A stretch of 64,000 bases of DNA from Clostridia bacterium. Its GTDB lineage: Bacteria > Bacillota > Clostridia > Christensenellales > CAG-138. Below are positions 1 to 8,231 of this stretch, piece by piece (the stretch's first letter is position 1; each line of letters begins with the position of its first letter). Made by a program: the position numbers and the translations under genes. The notes under the pieces were generated by a model. The model made no database searches, was not told the DNA's origin, and saw nothing but the letters and a program-made list of their open reading frames with translations. The DNA lies in contig JAFXSG010000001.1 in NCBI GenBank assembly GCA_017525875.1, positions 62,001-126,000 on the forward strand, read 5' to 3'.

Positions 1-26
1 AAGCCCCTCCCTGCGGAGGGGCTTTT
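1..26 (+). terminator. Rho-independent terminator of an upstream gene
   Basis: A perfect 10-bp stem (AAGCCCCTCC / GGAGGGGCTT) with a 4-base loop is followed by a short T run. It must end a gene that lies left of the window. Confidence 0.75.
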
Positions 27-29
27 CGA

Positions 30-58
30 TTGAGTAAAAGCACAAATTGTGATACAAT
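30..58 (+). promoter_or_regulatory. Sigma-A promoter of the subtilase gene
   Basis: TTGAGT (30-35), a 17-bp spacer and TACAAT (53-58), with TGA before the -10 box giving an extended -10. Transcription would start near 65, and the CCGGAGG ribosome site lies at 81-87. Confidence 0.75.
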
Positions 59-93
59 AACATTCGATCAATATTCTCACCCGGAGGTACCTA

Positions 94-3036
94 ATGAAAA
101 AAACACAAAAACTGTTCGCGGCGATCGTTGCCGTGCTGCTCGTGGTTTCTCTTTTCAGCTTTTTGCCGCCGGCCGCACCTGCCGGCGCGGAAGAGGTCGC
201 CGTAAAGTCGTCCTCCTCTTCAAGAGATCCGCATGAGATCGTGAACGTCATCGTCAAGCTTGAAGACGCGCCGGTGCTTGAGAACGCCGCGCGCGGCAGC
301 GAAAAAGCGGATCTGGGGAGCAGAGCGCTCCGCGAAAAACAGACTGCCGTCTCGAATGAGATCGCAGAAAAGCTCAACGGCGGGCAGCAGCTCGACGTGC
401 TCTATAACTACACACTGCTGTTCAACGGCTTTGCCTTCCGCGGCGAATATCGTCTTATAAACGAGATCAAAAAACTCAAAGGCGTCGCGAACTGCTACGA
501 AAGCTGGACCTACGCCGCACCGGAAACGATCGAAAGCGAGGAGGATACCAGGCTTGGCACCTCCGTAGGCTGGATCGGCGCACCTGAGCTTTGGGCCCTC
601 GGCTGCACCGGCGCGGGGCAGACCATCGCCGTTATCGACACCGGCATAATGAAAGAGCATCCCGCGTTTGCCGCCGCTCCCGCAAACCCGCACTTTGACG
701 CGGCCGCGCTCGACGAGGTGCTCGCTTCCGCCGAGCTCTGCGCGGAGCAGCGCTACACCGGCGGCACGCTCACGGGGCAGGACCTCTATTACAGCGCGAA
801 AATACCTTATACCTTCAACTATTTTGCCGGCAATACGGACGTTTCGCATTCCTGGGCGATGAACGACCACGGAACGCACGTCAGCTCCATCGCTGCGGGC
901 AACTCCTCCGGCGCAAGGGGCGTCGCGTATGACGCGCAGATCCTCTCCATGCAGATATTCAACGGCGGAAACGCGGATTGGGTCGATATTATGGCCGCGC
1001 TCGAGGACTGCTCGTATCTCGGCGTGGACACGGTCAACATGAGCCTCGGCGCGGACTGCGGCTTCACTTATGACGACGATATCGAACCCTTTTATGCCCT
1101 GCTCGCAGAGAGCGGCGTGAACGTTGCCGTCTCTTCAGGCAATTCCGGAACAGCCGGCGGCGGCGACCTGTTCAACGGCACCACCCCGACCTTCAACGTG
1201 GATAACGGCACCACAGGCACGCCGGGAACGATCCCCGGCTCCATGAGCGTTGCCGCAAGCGATAACGATTCGGAAGGTTTTCCCGCGTATTACTCCGGCT
1301 GGGGCACGACCTCCGACCTTCGCATCAAGCCGGAGCTGATGGCTCCCGGCAACAATATCGAGGCTGCGACCGATCCGGAGTACTCCGGCAGCAGCTACGA
1401 TATCAAGAGCGGGACCAGCATGGCCGCCCCTCATATAGCGGGCAGCATGGCGCTCGTCAGCCAATACGTCAAGGCAAGTTTCCCGGAGCTTACGCCGACC
1501 GAGCGGATGCAGCTGGTGGACACGCTGCTCATGTGCACCGCTGTGCCGAAAACGAACGAAGGCGTGCCCTTCTCGCCCCGCCAGCAAGGCGCAGGACTTG
1601 CGGATCTTGCGGCTGCGATCTCCACAAGGGCCTATATCGAGGTCCCGGGCAGCATCCGCCCGAAGCTCGAGCTCGGCGATGACGATGAAAAGAGCGGCGT
1701 CTTCTCCTTCGAGTTCGACGTCGTGAATTTCGGCGCGGAGCCCCTTTCATACACTCTTCGTCCATACGTTCTGACTGAGCGGACGAATATGTGGCTCGTC
1801 GGCTATCAGCTCGTGACGATCATGGATCATGCCTCGGAGGATATCACCACTTTCGTGAACGTCACTGCGCCCGCATCGATCACCGTCCCCGCGGGAGGGA
1901 GAACGACCGTATCCGTCACGATAGACCTCGGCTCCCATGCCGCCGTGCTCGACGAGAGTTTTCCGATGGGAGTTTACATCGACGGTTTCATAACGCTCGA
2001 CGGCGAGGTCGACCTCTCCGTGCCCTACCTCGGTTTTTACGGCGATTGGGAATACAGCGCGGTGTTTGACCGGAAGAATTATTACGATCAGTATCAGGGC
2101 GGCTCACCCCTCGCTTTCCCGAATGAATGGGGCACCAACCGTGCCGCGACAGAAAACGCGGGCACGACCGTGCTCTTTGGCATGAACCCGCTCGCCTCGA
2201 CAAACAGCTTCCTCCTCGACCGCTCGTCCCTCAGCCCGAACGGCGACGGCAGGATGGACGAGATCACGCTCATTCACACCTATATGCTGCGCAACGCGGA
2301 GACCTTCCGCTATGAGGTCGTGGACGCGGATACCGGCGAGCAGTACTTCGTTCAGGACGTCAAATTCGTTCCGAAGGCGGTCGCGAACAGCTATACCTCG
2401 TTCTACCAGCCCGTCGGCGCGGAGGATTGGACGAGTATGGAAAGCTGGGGCGGTGACGGCCTTGCAAACGGTACCCACTGCATCCTGCGCATGACCGGCT
2501 TTATGCAGAGCTTCGATGAATTCGATCCCGCCGCGAACGAGAACGCGGTCTGGGAGGTGCCGATCACGATCGATACCGAAGCGCCGACTGCGGAGAGCTT
2601 CTCGCTTTCAGAGGGCACGCTCGATATCGCCGTTTCCGATAATCACTACGTTTCCATGGTCGGCGTATACGCGAACGCCGCCTGTACGAACGTTATTGAG
2701 GAGCGCGCGGTAGAAGAGCCGCAGCGCGGCATGACAAGCAATTTAAGCTTCGCTGTTGGCGCGCGCGACAAGGTCTACGTTCGAGTCTACGACTATGCGT
2801 GCAACGCGATCACGCTCGAGATAAGCGCCGGTTCAGCTTTCCTGCCCGGCGACTGCGATCTGAACGGTGAAGTGGATATTGCGGATGCGGTCCTCGCGCT
2901 TCGCCATTCGATGGGCATTCTGACTCTCCAGGGGGACGCATTCCTCGCGGGCGACGTTGACGGCGACGGCGAAGTTTCCGTTGCGGACGCGCTCATGATC
3001 ATGCGCTATGCGATGGGTCTGCTCCAGGATCTTTGA
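94..3036 (+). CDS. Secreted subtilisin-like serine protease (S8) with C-terminal dockerin
   Basis: This is a secreted S8-family endopeptidase of 980 residues. Residues 1-33 form a signal peptide, and about 48-140 resemble an I9-type propeptide. The triad is visible: Asp182 in AVIDTGI, His259 in NDHGTHV and Ser442 in SGTSMAAPH. About 540-850 is a beta-rich region of the kind that follows the protease domain in lactocepin/C5a-peptidase-type enzymes. The last ~65 residues are a type I dockerin with two calcium loops (DCDLNGEVD and DVDGDGEVS), each followed by a helix. The dockerin implies docking to a cohesin scaffold, which is not in this window. The start has GGAGG 7 bases upstream. The gene is monocistronic, with its own promoter and terminator. 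Function as a protease is near certain; the substrate is unknown. Confidence 0.95.
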   Translation: MKKTQKLFAAIVAVLLVVSLFSFLPPAAPAGAEEVAVKSSSSSRDPHEIVNVIVKLEDAPVLENAARGSEKADLGSRALREKQTAVSNEIAEKLNGGQQLDVLYNYTLLFNGFAFRGEYRLINEIKKLKGVANCYESWTYAAPETIESEEDTRLGTSVGWIGAPELWALGCTGAGQTIAVIDTGIMKEHPAFAAAPANPHFDAAALDEVLASAELCAEQRYTGGTLTGQDLYYSAKIPYTFNYFAGNTDVSHSWAMNDHGTHVSSIAAGNSSGARGVAYDAQILSMQIFNGGNADWVDIMAALEDCSYLGVDTVNMSLGADCGFTYDDDIEPFYALLAESGVNVAVSSGNSGTAGGGDLFNGTTPTFNVDNGTTGTPGTIPGSMSVAASDNDSEGFPAYYSGWGTTSDLRIKPELMAPGNNIEAATDPEYSGSSYDIKSGTSMAAPHIAGSMALVSQYVKASFPELTPTERMQLVDTLLMCTAVPKTNEGVPFSPRQQGAGLADLAAAISTRAYIEVPGSIRPKLELGDDDEKSGVFSFEFDVVNFGAEPLSYTLRPYVLTERTNMWLVGYQLVTIMDHASEDITTFVNVTAPASITVPAGGRTTVSVTIDLGSHAAVLDESFPMGVYIDGFITLDGEVDLSVPYLGFYGDWEYSAVFDRKNYYDQYQGGSPLAFPNEWGTNRAATENAGTTVLFGMNPLASTNSFLLDRSSLSPNGDGRMDEITLIHTYMLRNAETFRYEVVDADTGEQYFVQDVKFVPKAVANSYTSFYQPVGAEDWTSMESWGGDGLANGTHCILRMTGFMQSFDEFDPAANENAVWEVPITIDTEAPTAESFSLSEGTLDIAVSDNHYVSMVGVYANAACTNVIEERAVEEPQRGMTSNLSFAVGARDKVYVRVYDYACNAITLEISAGSAFLPGDCDLNGEVDIADAVLALRHSMGILTLQGDAFLAGDVDGDGEVSVADALMIMRYAMGLLQDL

Positions 3037-3049
3037 TTTTCAACGGACC

Positions 3050-3079
3050 GGAGCCCTCCCTAAAGGAGGGCTCCTTTTT
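3050..3079 (+). terminator. Terminator of the subtilase gene
   Basis: A 10-bp stem (GGAGCCCTCC / GGAGGGCTCC) with a 5-base loop is followed by TTTTT, 14 bases after the stop codon. Confidence 0.9.
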
Positions 3080-3090
3080 GATGCGGACTA

Positions 3091-3119
3091 TTGAGTTTTG
3101 CCGCTCGCTGTGATAAAAT
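3091..3119 (+). promoter_or_regulatory. Promoter of tadA, placed for a leaderless transcript
   Basis: TTGAGT (3091-3096), a 17-bp spacer and TAAAAT (3114-3119), with TGA in front (extended -10). Only 7 bases separate the -10 box from the ATG at 3127, so the transcript should start at or next to the start codon. Confidence 0.7.
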
Positions 3120-3126
3120 CCCAATC

Positions 3127-3594
3127 ATGAAGGCAAAAACCGTTCTGAAAACCGAATTCATGCGCGAAGCGCTTCTGGAGGCGCAGAAGGCGTTTAGCGA
3201 GGGCGAAGTGCCCGTCGGCGCGGTAGTGGTGCGAGGCGGGGAGATCGTCGCCCGCGCACACAACCTCGTTGAACGATCGGGCGACGCTTCGGCTCATGCC
3301 GAGCTGCTCGCGCTCCGAAACGCCGCAGCAGCGCTCGGGAAACGCAGACTCACGGATTGCGACCTGTACGTCACGCTGGAGCCCTGCCCGATGTGCATGG
3401 GCGCGGTCCTCAATTTCCGTATCGGCGCGCTCGCGTTCGGCGCATTCGATCCCGCGTCCGGCTGCTGTGTTTCAAAATGCGAGCTCGGAGCGAGCACGGT
3501 CAACCCGCCCGTGCCGTTTGTGGGCGGCATGCTCGAAGAGGAAAGCCTGCGGCTTCTGGATCGGTTTTTCAGCATGAGAAGGGCCGGAGACTGA
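3127..3594 (+). CDS. tadA: tRNA-specific adenosine deaminase TadA
   Basis: TadA deaminates the wobble adenosine A34 of tRNA-Arg(ACG) to inosine in the cytoplasm. The protein has 155 residues, the usual length. The zinc and catalytic residues of the CDA fold are present: His57-Ala-Glu59 (HAE) and Cys87/Cys90 in EPCPMC. The ATG at 3127 is chosen because the N-terminus from MKAKTVLK onward gives normal length. A start further upstream would fall on top of the promoter. No Shine-Dalgarno precedes this ATG, in keeping with a leaderless mRNA. An alternative ATG at 3160 also lacks a ribosome site. Confidence 0.93.
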   Translation: MKAKTVLKTEFMREALLEAQKAFSEGEVPVGAVVVRGGEIVARAHNLVERSGDASAHAELLALRNAAAALGKRRLTDCDLYVTLEPCPMCMGAVLNFRIGALAFGAFDPASGCCVSKCELGASTVNPPVPFVGGMLEEESLRLLDRFFSMRRAGD

Positions 3595-3617
3595 ATAAGG
3601 TCCCCGGGAAAAACCGT

Positions 3618-3646
3618 TTGACAAAACGGGAAAGCTGTGTTATTAT
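3618..3646 (+). promoter_or_regulatory. Promoter of tyrS
   Basis: A consensus TTGACA (3618-3623), an exact 17-bp spacer and TATTAT (3641-3646). The leader of roughly 85 bases before the ATG at 3740 is too short for a T-box. Confidence 0.8.
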
Positions 3647-3739
3647 CACACATTATCCGACGGCGGAGCTGCCGCCTGACAAAACGAAAAACAGCGGTCA
3701 GCGGGGTTCCCGCGCCGCGTTTCATAACCGGAGGTCACT

Positions 3740-4969
3740 ATGAAGATTTATGACGAACTGAAGGCGCGCGGCCTGATCGCGCAGGTCACCGATGAAGAGA
3801 AGATCGCGGAGCTCATCAACTCCGGCGGCGCAAAATTCTATATCGGCTTTGACTGCACGGCGGACAGCCTCACCGCGGGGCATTTCATGGCGCTGACTCT
3901 CATGAAGCGCCTGCAGATGGCGGGCAACAGGCCCGTTGCTCTGATCGGCGGCGGCACGACCATGATCGGCGACCCCTCCGGCAGGACTGATATGCGCAAG
4001 ATGCTCACCAAGCAGGACATCGACCACAACGCATACTGCTTCAAAAAGCAAATGGAGCGTTTCATCGAGTTCGGCGAGGGCAAGGCCGAAATGGTCAACA
4101 ATGCCGACTGGCTGCTCGACCTCAACTACGTGGAGTTCCTGCGCGACGTCGGCCCTCATTTCTCCGTCAACAACATGCTGCGCGCGGAATGCTATAAGCA
4201 GCGTATGGAGAAGGGCCTGTCCTTCCTCGAATTCAACTACATGATCATGCAGTCGTATGACTTCTACTATCTGTTCAAGAACAAGGGCTGCAATATGCAG
4301 TTCGGCGGCGACGATCAGTGGTCCAACATGCTCGGCGGCACGGAGCTCATCCGCCGCAAGCTGGGCAAGGACGCTCATGCCATGACCATCACTCTGCTCA
4401 CCGACTCGCAGGGCAAGAAGATGGGCAAGACCGCGGGCAACGCCGTCTGGCTCGATCCTCTCAAGACCTCGCCGTTCGATTTCTATCAGTACTGGCGCAA
4501 CGTCGGCGATCAGGACGTCATGAAGTGCATCCGCATGCTCACCTTCATCCCGATCGAGGAGATCGAAGAGATCGAGAATTGGGATCCGAGCCGCATCAAC
4601 GAAAAGAAGGAGCTGCTCGCATTCGAGCTCACCAAGCTCGTCCACGGCGAAGAAGAAGCCGCAAAAGCCCAGCAGGCGGCGCGCGCGCTGTTCGCCGGCG
4701 GTGCTGACGACAGCACCATGCCCATCACCGAGATCGATCCCGCCATCCTGACCGAGGGCGGCATCAGTATCATCGATCTGCTCGTTGCGGCAAAGCTCGC
4801 CGCAAGCAAGGGCGAGGCAAGGCGCCTCATCCAGCAGGGCGGCATAACCCTGAACGGAGAAAAGGTGGAGGATTTCGGCGTTATGATCTCGAGGGACGAA
4901 CTCAAGGATTCCGTTATGCTCCGCAAGGGTAAGAAGGTCTATAAGAAAGCCATCCTCGCCCGCTGCTGA
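3740..4969 (+). CDS. tyrS: Tyrosyl-tRNA synthetase
   Basis: This class I aminoacyl-tRNA synthetase charges tRNA-Tyr with tyrosine. It has 409 residues, typical of bacterial TyrRS. The Rossmann catalytic core carries the HIGH-equivalent AGHFM at residues 46-50 and the KMSKS-equivalent KKMGKT near residues 226-231. GDPSGRT is the conserved TyrRS motif after the nucleotide fold. The C-terminal ~65 residues, with the EARRLIQQGGI stretch, form the S4 RNA-binding domain. GGAGG lies 8 bases before the ATG. The gene is a single unit between its own promoter and terminator. Confidence 0.97.
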   Translation: MKIYDELKARGLIAQVTDEEKIAELINSGGAKFYIGFDCTADSLTAGHFMALTLMKRLQMAGNRPVALIGGGTTMIGDPSGRTDMRKMLTKQDIDHNAYCFKKQMERFIEFGEGKAEMVNNADWLLDLNYVEFLRDVGPHFSVNNMLRAECYKQRMEKGLSFLEFNYMIMQSYDFYYLFKNKGCNMQFGGDDQWSNMLGGTELIRRKLGKDAHAMTITLLTDSQGKKMGKTAGNAVWLDPLKTSPFDFYQYWRNVGDQDVMKCIRMLTFIPIEEIEEIENWDPSRINEKKELLAFELTKLVHGEEEAAKAQQAARALFAGGADDSTMPITEIDPAILTEGGISIIDLLVAAKLAASKGEARRLIQQGGITLNGEKVEDFGVMISRDELKDSVMLRKGKKVYKKAILARC

Positions 4970-4987
4970 TCGACCTGATGATTTATT

Positions 4988-5014
4988 AAAGCACGGTCTT
5001 TACCGTGCTTTTTC
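4988..5014 (+). terminator. Terminator of tyrS
   Basis: A perfect 10-bp stem (AAAGCACGGT / ACCGTGCTTT) with a 4-base loop is followed by further Ts. Confidence 0.9.
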
Positions 5015-5023
5015 GTTTCCCGC

Positions 5024-5052
5024 TTTACAAATATTCGCACTCGTTGTATTAT
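5024..5052 (+). promoter_or_regulatory. Promoter of the macro-domain gene
   Basis: TTTACA (5024-5029), a 17-bp spacer and TATTAT (5047-5052). The untranslated leader is about 70 bases and ends in GGAGGG before the ATG. Confidence 0.75.
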
Positions 5053-5126
5053 TGACAGGGCAGATGCAGGAAATGTCGGAAAAACGGAGTATAGAATAAA
5101 CAAACGATCAATTCGGAGGGAACAGA

Positions 5127-6332
5127 ATGCCGCTCATAATAATCAGAAACGATATAACGAAAATGAAGGTCGACGCGATCGTCAACGCCGCAAACCGTTC
5201 TTTGCTCGGCGGCGGGGGAGTTGACGGCGCGATCCATCGCGCGGCGGGGCCGCGCCTGCTCGAAGAATGCAGAACGCTCGGCGGTTGTGAAACGGGAGAA
5301 GCGAAGCTCACCCGGGGCTATGACCTGCCCGCAAAATACGTCATCCATACCGTCGGCCCCATCTGGAACGGCGGAAACCACGGTGAAAGGCAGCTGCTTG
5401 CAAACTGCTACCGCAATTCCCTCGAACTCGCAAAAGCGCATGAGCTCGAAACCGTCGCCTTTCCGCTGATTTCCGCAGGCGTGTACGGTTACCCGAATTC
5501 GGAAGCGCTGCGCGTTGCCGAGGAAACGATCACCGCCTTCCTTTCGGAAAACGAGATGACGGTCTATATGGTCATCTTCGGCCGCGCTGATAACTACATC
5601 GCACAGGATATCTACGGCGAGATAAGGGATTATATCGGCGACCGTTACGCCGAGGAACACGGCGACCGCTGGGATGCTTTCGAGGAGCGCCGCAGAAGGG
5701 CTCAGCTCGAAGCGATGGGATCCTTTATCCCGGCTGCTTACGCTCAGCAGGCGCCCATGAACAGCGGTTCGGCGTCAGCGCCCGCAGAAAAACCGCGGCG
5801 CAGGAAAAAACGGGCGTATAAAGCAGAAAAATACAACCTGCTTGACTTTTTGGACACCCCCAAAAACGAAGAGGCGTCCCGGGAAGAACTGCCGGAGCCC
5901 TGCTTCGCGGATGAGGTGTTGGCGAATGCCGCCGAACCGATCGATGCCGAAAGCGATTATTCCGATATCAGCCGCCGCATCGACGAGCAGTTTGACGAGA
6001 GCTTTACCGAGATGCTTCTCCGCAAGATCGATGAAAAGGGCATGACGGACGTGGAGTGCTATAAAAAGGCGAATATCGACCGCAAGCTTTTTTCCAAGAT
6101 CCGCTCTGACAGGCTGTATAAGCCCAGCAAGCAGACCGCACTTGCATTCGCGATCGCGCTGGAGCTGTCGCTCAGCGAAACGAGCAGCCTTCTTCGCAAG
6201 GCAGGCTACGCTCTTTCCCACGCGAGCAAATTCGATATCATAGTCGAGTATTTCATCGAAAAAGGGAATTATTCGATAATGGAGATCAACGAAGCGCTGT
6301 TCGCCTTCGATCAGATGCTTCTCGGCGCTTAA
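5127..6332 (+). CDS. Macro-domain protein with C-terminal helical (HTH-like) domain
   Basis: The protein has 401 residues. Residues 1-~180 are a macro domain of the MacroD/O-acetyl-ADP-ribose deacetylase type: [23 protein letters not shown] binds ADP-ribose, and ISAGVYGYP is the second ligand loop. Residues ~185-280 are a low-complexity linker with a basic cluster (RRRKKR). Residues ~280-401 form a helical domain with the look of a cI/XRE-like fold ([25 protein letters not shown]). This two-part layout is known from Firmicutes macro proteins, but its role is not established. Enzyme activity on ADP-ribose esters or ADP-ribosylated proteins is inferred from the fold. A VWA gene follows after a terminator. 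Confidence 0.85.
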   Translation: MPLIIIRNDITKMKVDAIVNAANRSLLGGGGVDGAIHRAAGPRLLEECRTLGGCETGEAKLTRGYDLPAKYVIHTVGPIWNGGNHGERQLLANCYRNSLELAKAHELETVAFPLISAGVYGYPNSEALRVAEETITAFLSENEMTVYMVIFGRADNYIAQDIYGEIRDYIGDRYAEEHGDRWDAFEERRRRAQLEAMGSFIPAAYAQQAPMNSGSASAPAEKPRRRKKRAYKAEKYNLLDFLDTPKNEEASREELPEPCFADEVLANAAEPIDAESDYSDISRRIDEQFDESFTEMLLRKIDEKGMTDVECYKKANIDRKLFSKIRSDRLYKPSKQTALAFAIALELSLSETSSLLRKAGYALSHASKFDIIVEYFIEKGNYSIMEINEALFAFDQMLLGA

Positions 6333-6347
6333 CAGTATCCGAAGCTT

Positions 6348-6406
6348 AAAAGGAGCGATAAGCGGCGTATCCTTATGCGGATGCGCCGAAAGTGTCGCTC
6401 TTTTTT
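6348..6406 (+). terminator. Terminator with a nested second hairpin
   Basis: The outer stem AGGAGCGA / TCGCTCTT (6351-6358 with 6395-6402) is followed by Ts. Inside it sits a separate 10-bp hairpin (CGGCGTATCC with GGATGCGCCG, one G-T pair) at 6363-6388. The same inner hairpin recurs at 8181-8204. Confidence 0.75.
6363..6386. repeat. 24-bp hairpin repeat, copy 1
   Basis: A 24-base sequence from CGGCGTATCC to GGATGCGC is identical to 8181-8204. It folds on itself and lies inside a terminator stem at both places. Confidence 0.8.
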
Positions 6407-6501
6407 ATTTGTCGCCTGCAAAGCGACCTGTGCCTTTTTATTGTTTGCTAAAATAAGGCTGCAATAAGGGAGACATCCCGTAACTTTAGGAGGACACTAT
6501 T

Positions 6502-7212
6502 ATGAAAAAGAACCTTACCGAGATCGTATTCATCCTGGACCGCAGCGGCTCCATGAGCGGGCTTGAGGGCGACACCATCGGAGGCTTCAACTCCATGCTC
6601 GACAAGCAGAAGAAGCAGGAGGGCGAGGCGCTCGTCTCGACCGTTTTGTTTGACAGCACCTGCGAAGTGCTCCATGATCGCGTGGACATTCAGAAGATCG
6701 AAAAACTGACCGACCGTGACTACTACGTCCGCGGCTGCACCGCCCTGCTCGACGCCATCGGCGGCGCGATCCACCACATCGAAAACGTTCACAAATACAT
6801 TCGCGAGGAGGACGTTCCGGAGCACGTAATGTTCATCATCACCACGGACGGAATGGAGAATGCCAGCCGCGAATACAGCTCCGACAAAGTCAAGAAGATG
6901 ATCGAAAAGAAGAAGGAGCAGGGCTGGGAGTTCCTCTTCCTCGGCGCAAACATCGATGCGGTAGAGACCGCAAGGACCTTCGGCATCAGCAGCGACCGCG
7001 CCGTCAAGTTCAAGAATGACAGCCGCGGCATTGCCGTAAACTATGAAGCTGTGAGCGACGCAGTCTGCTGCATGCGCGCGGGCGGGGCGATCTCCGAAAG
7101 CTGGAAGGAGAGCATCGAGGAGGATTTCGATGCAAGGGGCGGCGATGACGATGACGGCGATAACGGCGTCAAGCCAGGGAAACCCTCGCTTTTCAGAAGG
7201 AACAAGCACTGA
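6502..7212 (+). CDS. VWA-domain protein (TerY-like)
   Basis: This cytoplasmic von Willebrand A domain protein has 236 residues. The MIDAS metal site is visible as DRSGSMSG (Asp13, Ser15, Ser17) and ITTDGMENA further on. Such stand-alone VWA proteins (TerY/YfbK-like) act as metal-dependent binding modules, often near tellurite-stress or ADP-ribose genes; the partner here is not known. The C-terminus is acidic (GDDDDGDNG), then basic. AGGAGG lies just before the ATG. An extended -10 (TGCTAAAAT, 6446-6454) lies upstream, but its -35 match is poor. The neighbouring macro-domain gene may be functionally linked. Confidence 0.85.
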   Translation: MKKNLTEIVFILDRSGSMSGLEGDTIGGFNSMLDKQKKQEGEALVSTVLFDSTCEVLHDRVDIQKIEKLTDRDYYVRGCTALLDAIGGAIHHIENVHKYIREEDVPEHVMFIITTDGMENASREYSSDKVKKMIEKKKEQGWEFLFLGANIDAVETARTFGISSDRAVKFKNDSRGIAVNYEAVSDAVCCMRAGGAISESWKESIEEDFDARGGDDDDGDNGVKPGKPSLFRRNKH

Positions 7213-7231
7213 AAAACTAATGAATCAAAAG

Positions 7232-7253
7232 GAGCCGCCCATACGGGCGGCTC
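7232..7253 (+). terminator. Hairpin after the VWA gene
   Basis: A 9-bp GC-rich stem (GAGCCGCCC / GGGCGGCTC) with a 4-base loop lies 20 bases after the stop. It lacks a clear T run, so termination is likely but not certain. Confidence 0.55.
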
Positions 7254-7268
7254 TCGCTGTATTCATGC

Positions 7269-7297
7269 TTGTAACAGCAACTCAATTGTGGTATAAA
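7269..7297 (+). promoter_or_regulatory. Promoter of the YwaF-like gene
   Basis: TTGTAA (7269-7274), a 17-bp spacer and TATAAA (7292-7297), with TGG before the -10 box (extended -10). Confidence 0.7.
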
Positions 7298-7361
7298 TAA
7301 ACTGCACGTCAGAACACACCGTTATTCTTCAACGCAGCCTGAAAAGGCGAAGGAGGTTCTT

Positions 7362-8159
7362 GTGACTGAGTTTTTGCACTTGCTCGACGCTCAGATGCAG
7401 CGCCCCGGCATGTACGGCATTTTCCATTTGACTGCATTTGCGCTGTCTATTGCGCTTGCCGTGTTCCTCGTTATAAAATTCAAAAATGCCAAGGATGGAG
7501 TTTTTCGCCGGATCTGCCTTGTCTTCTGGCTCATCCTCGTGCTGTTTGAAACCTACAAGCAGGTCAATTTTTCATTCAACTACAGCGGCGGCGACCCGTA
7601 CTGGGATTATCAGTGGTATGCCTTCCCGTTCCAGAACTGTTCGGCGCTTCTGTACGTGCTGCCGTTCGTTTTCCTCTCAAAGCCAGGCGGCGCCGTTCGC
7701 CGCTCCGCCTGCGCCTACACCGCGTTCTACAGCATGTTCGCCGGGCTCGCTGTGATGCTCTATCCCGCAACCGTCTTCACCGAAACGATCGGCATCAATA
7801 TCCAGACCATGGTGTGGCATGGAACGCAGCTTGCGCTCGGCGTTTTCTTCATAGCGTACCACAGAACGCAGCTGAGCTTCCGCTTCTTTCTCTCGGCGAT
7901 ACCCGCCTTCCTTTGCCTCGTTGCCGTTGCGCTCGCGCTCGATATGATCGTTCCCTGCTTTACGGACGAGACATTTAATATGTTCTTCATCTCACCCAAA
8001 TTTCCGTGCACGCTGCCCCTGCTTTCGGTAGTTTGGGATAAGGCGCCCTGGCCGGTGTTCATCGCTGCCTACATCCTCGGCTTCACGCTTGCGGCGCTGC
8101 TGATGTACTTGATATCAAAGCTGGTGTTCGGTAAAGCCTCAGGGAAACACAATAACTGA
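7362..8159 (+). CDS. YwaF/TMEM164-family integral membrane protein (TIGR02206-like)
   Basis: This polytopic membrane protein has 265 residues and about seven hydrophobic segments. The overall plan matches the YwaF/TIGR02206 family, related to TMEM164: a Cys in the FPFQNCSALLYVLPF segment, a His in MVWHGTQLAL, and a last long helix before a basic tail. Eukaryotic TMEM164 is reported to be an acyltransferase; the bacterial function is not established. Translation starts at GTG (7362), with GAAGGAGG 5-6 bases upstream. The gene has its own promoter and a terminator shared with the convergent EamA gene. Confidence 0.8.
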   Translation: MTEFLHLLDAQMQRPGMYGIFHLTAFALSIALAVFLVIKFKNAKDGVFRRICLVFWLILVLFETYKQVNFSFNYSGGDPYWDYQWYAFPFQNCSALLYVLPFVFLSKPGGAVRRSACAYTAFYSMFAGLAVMLYPATVFTETIGINIQTMVWHGTQLALGVFFIAYHRTQLSFRFFLSAIPAFLCLVAVALALDMIVPCFTDETFNMFFISPKFPCTLPLLSVVWDKAPWPVFIAAYILGFTLAALLMYLISKLVFGKASGKHNN

Positions 8160-8167
8160 CATAACGA

Positions 8168-8217
8168 AAACGGCGGTCTTCGGCGTATCCTTATGCGGAT
8201 GCGCAGTTTCGCCGTTT
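8168..8217. terminator. Shared terminator with nested hairpin between convergent genes
   Basis: The outer stem AAACGGCG / CGCCGTTT (8168-8175, 8210-8217) encloses the repeated hairpin at 8181-8204. A T-rich end lies on the plus side and an A-rich start serves the minus side, so it can act in both directions. Confidence 0.7.
8181..8204. repeat. 24-bp hairpin repeat, copy 2
   Basis: Identical to 6363-6386. Here the inner stem has 8 pairs (GCGTATCC with GGATGCGC, one G-T pair). Confidence 0.8.
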
Positions 8218-8231
8218 CTCATCGACAAGCT

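Noticed and set aside
3652-3739. T-box riboswitch before tyrS
   Set aside because: The leader is under 90 bases, and no specifier loop or T-box sequence with terminator was seen.
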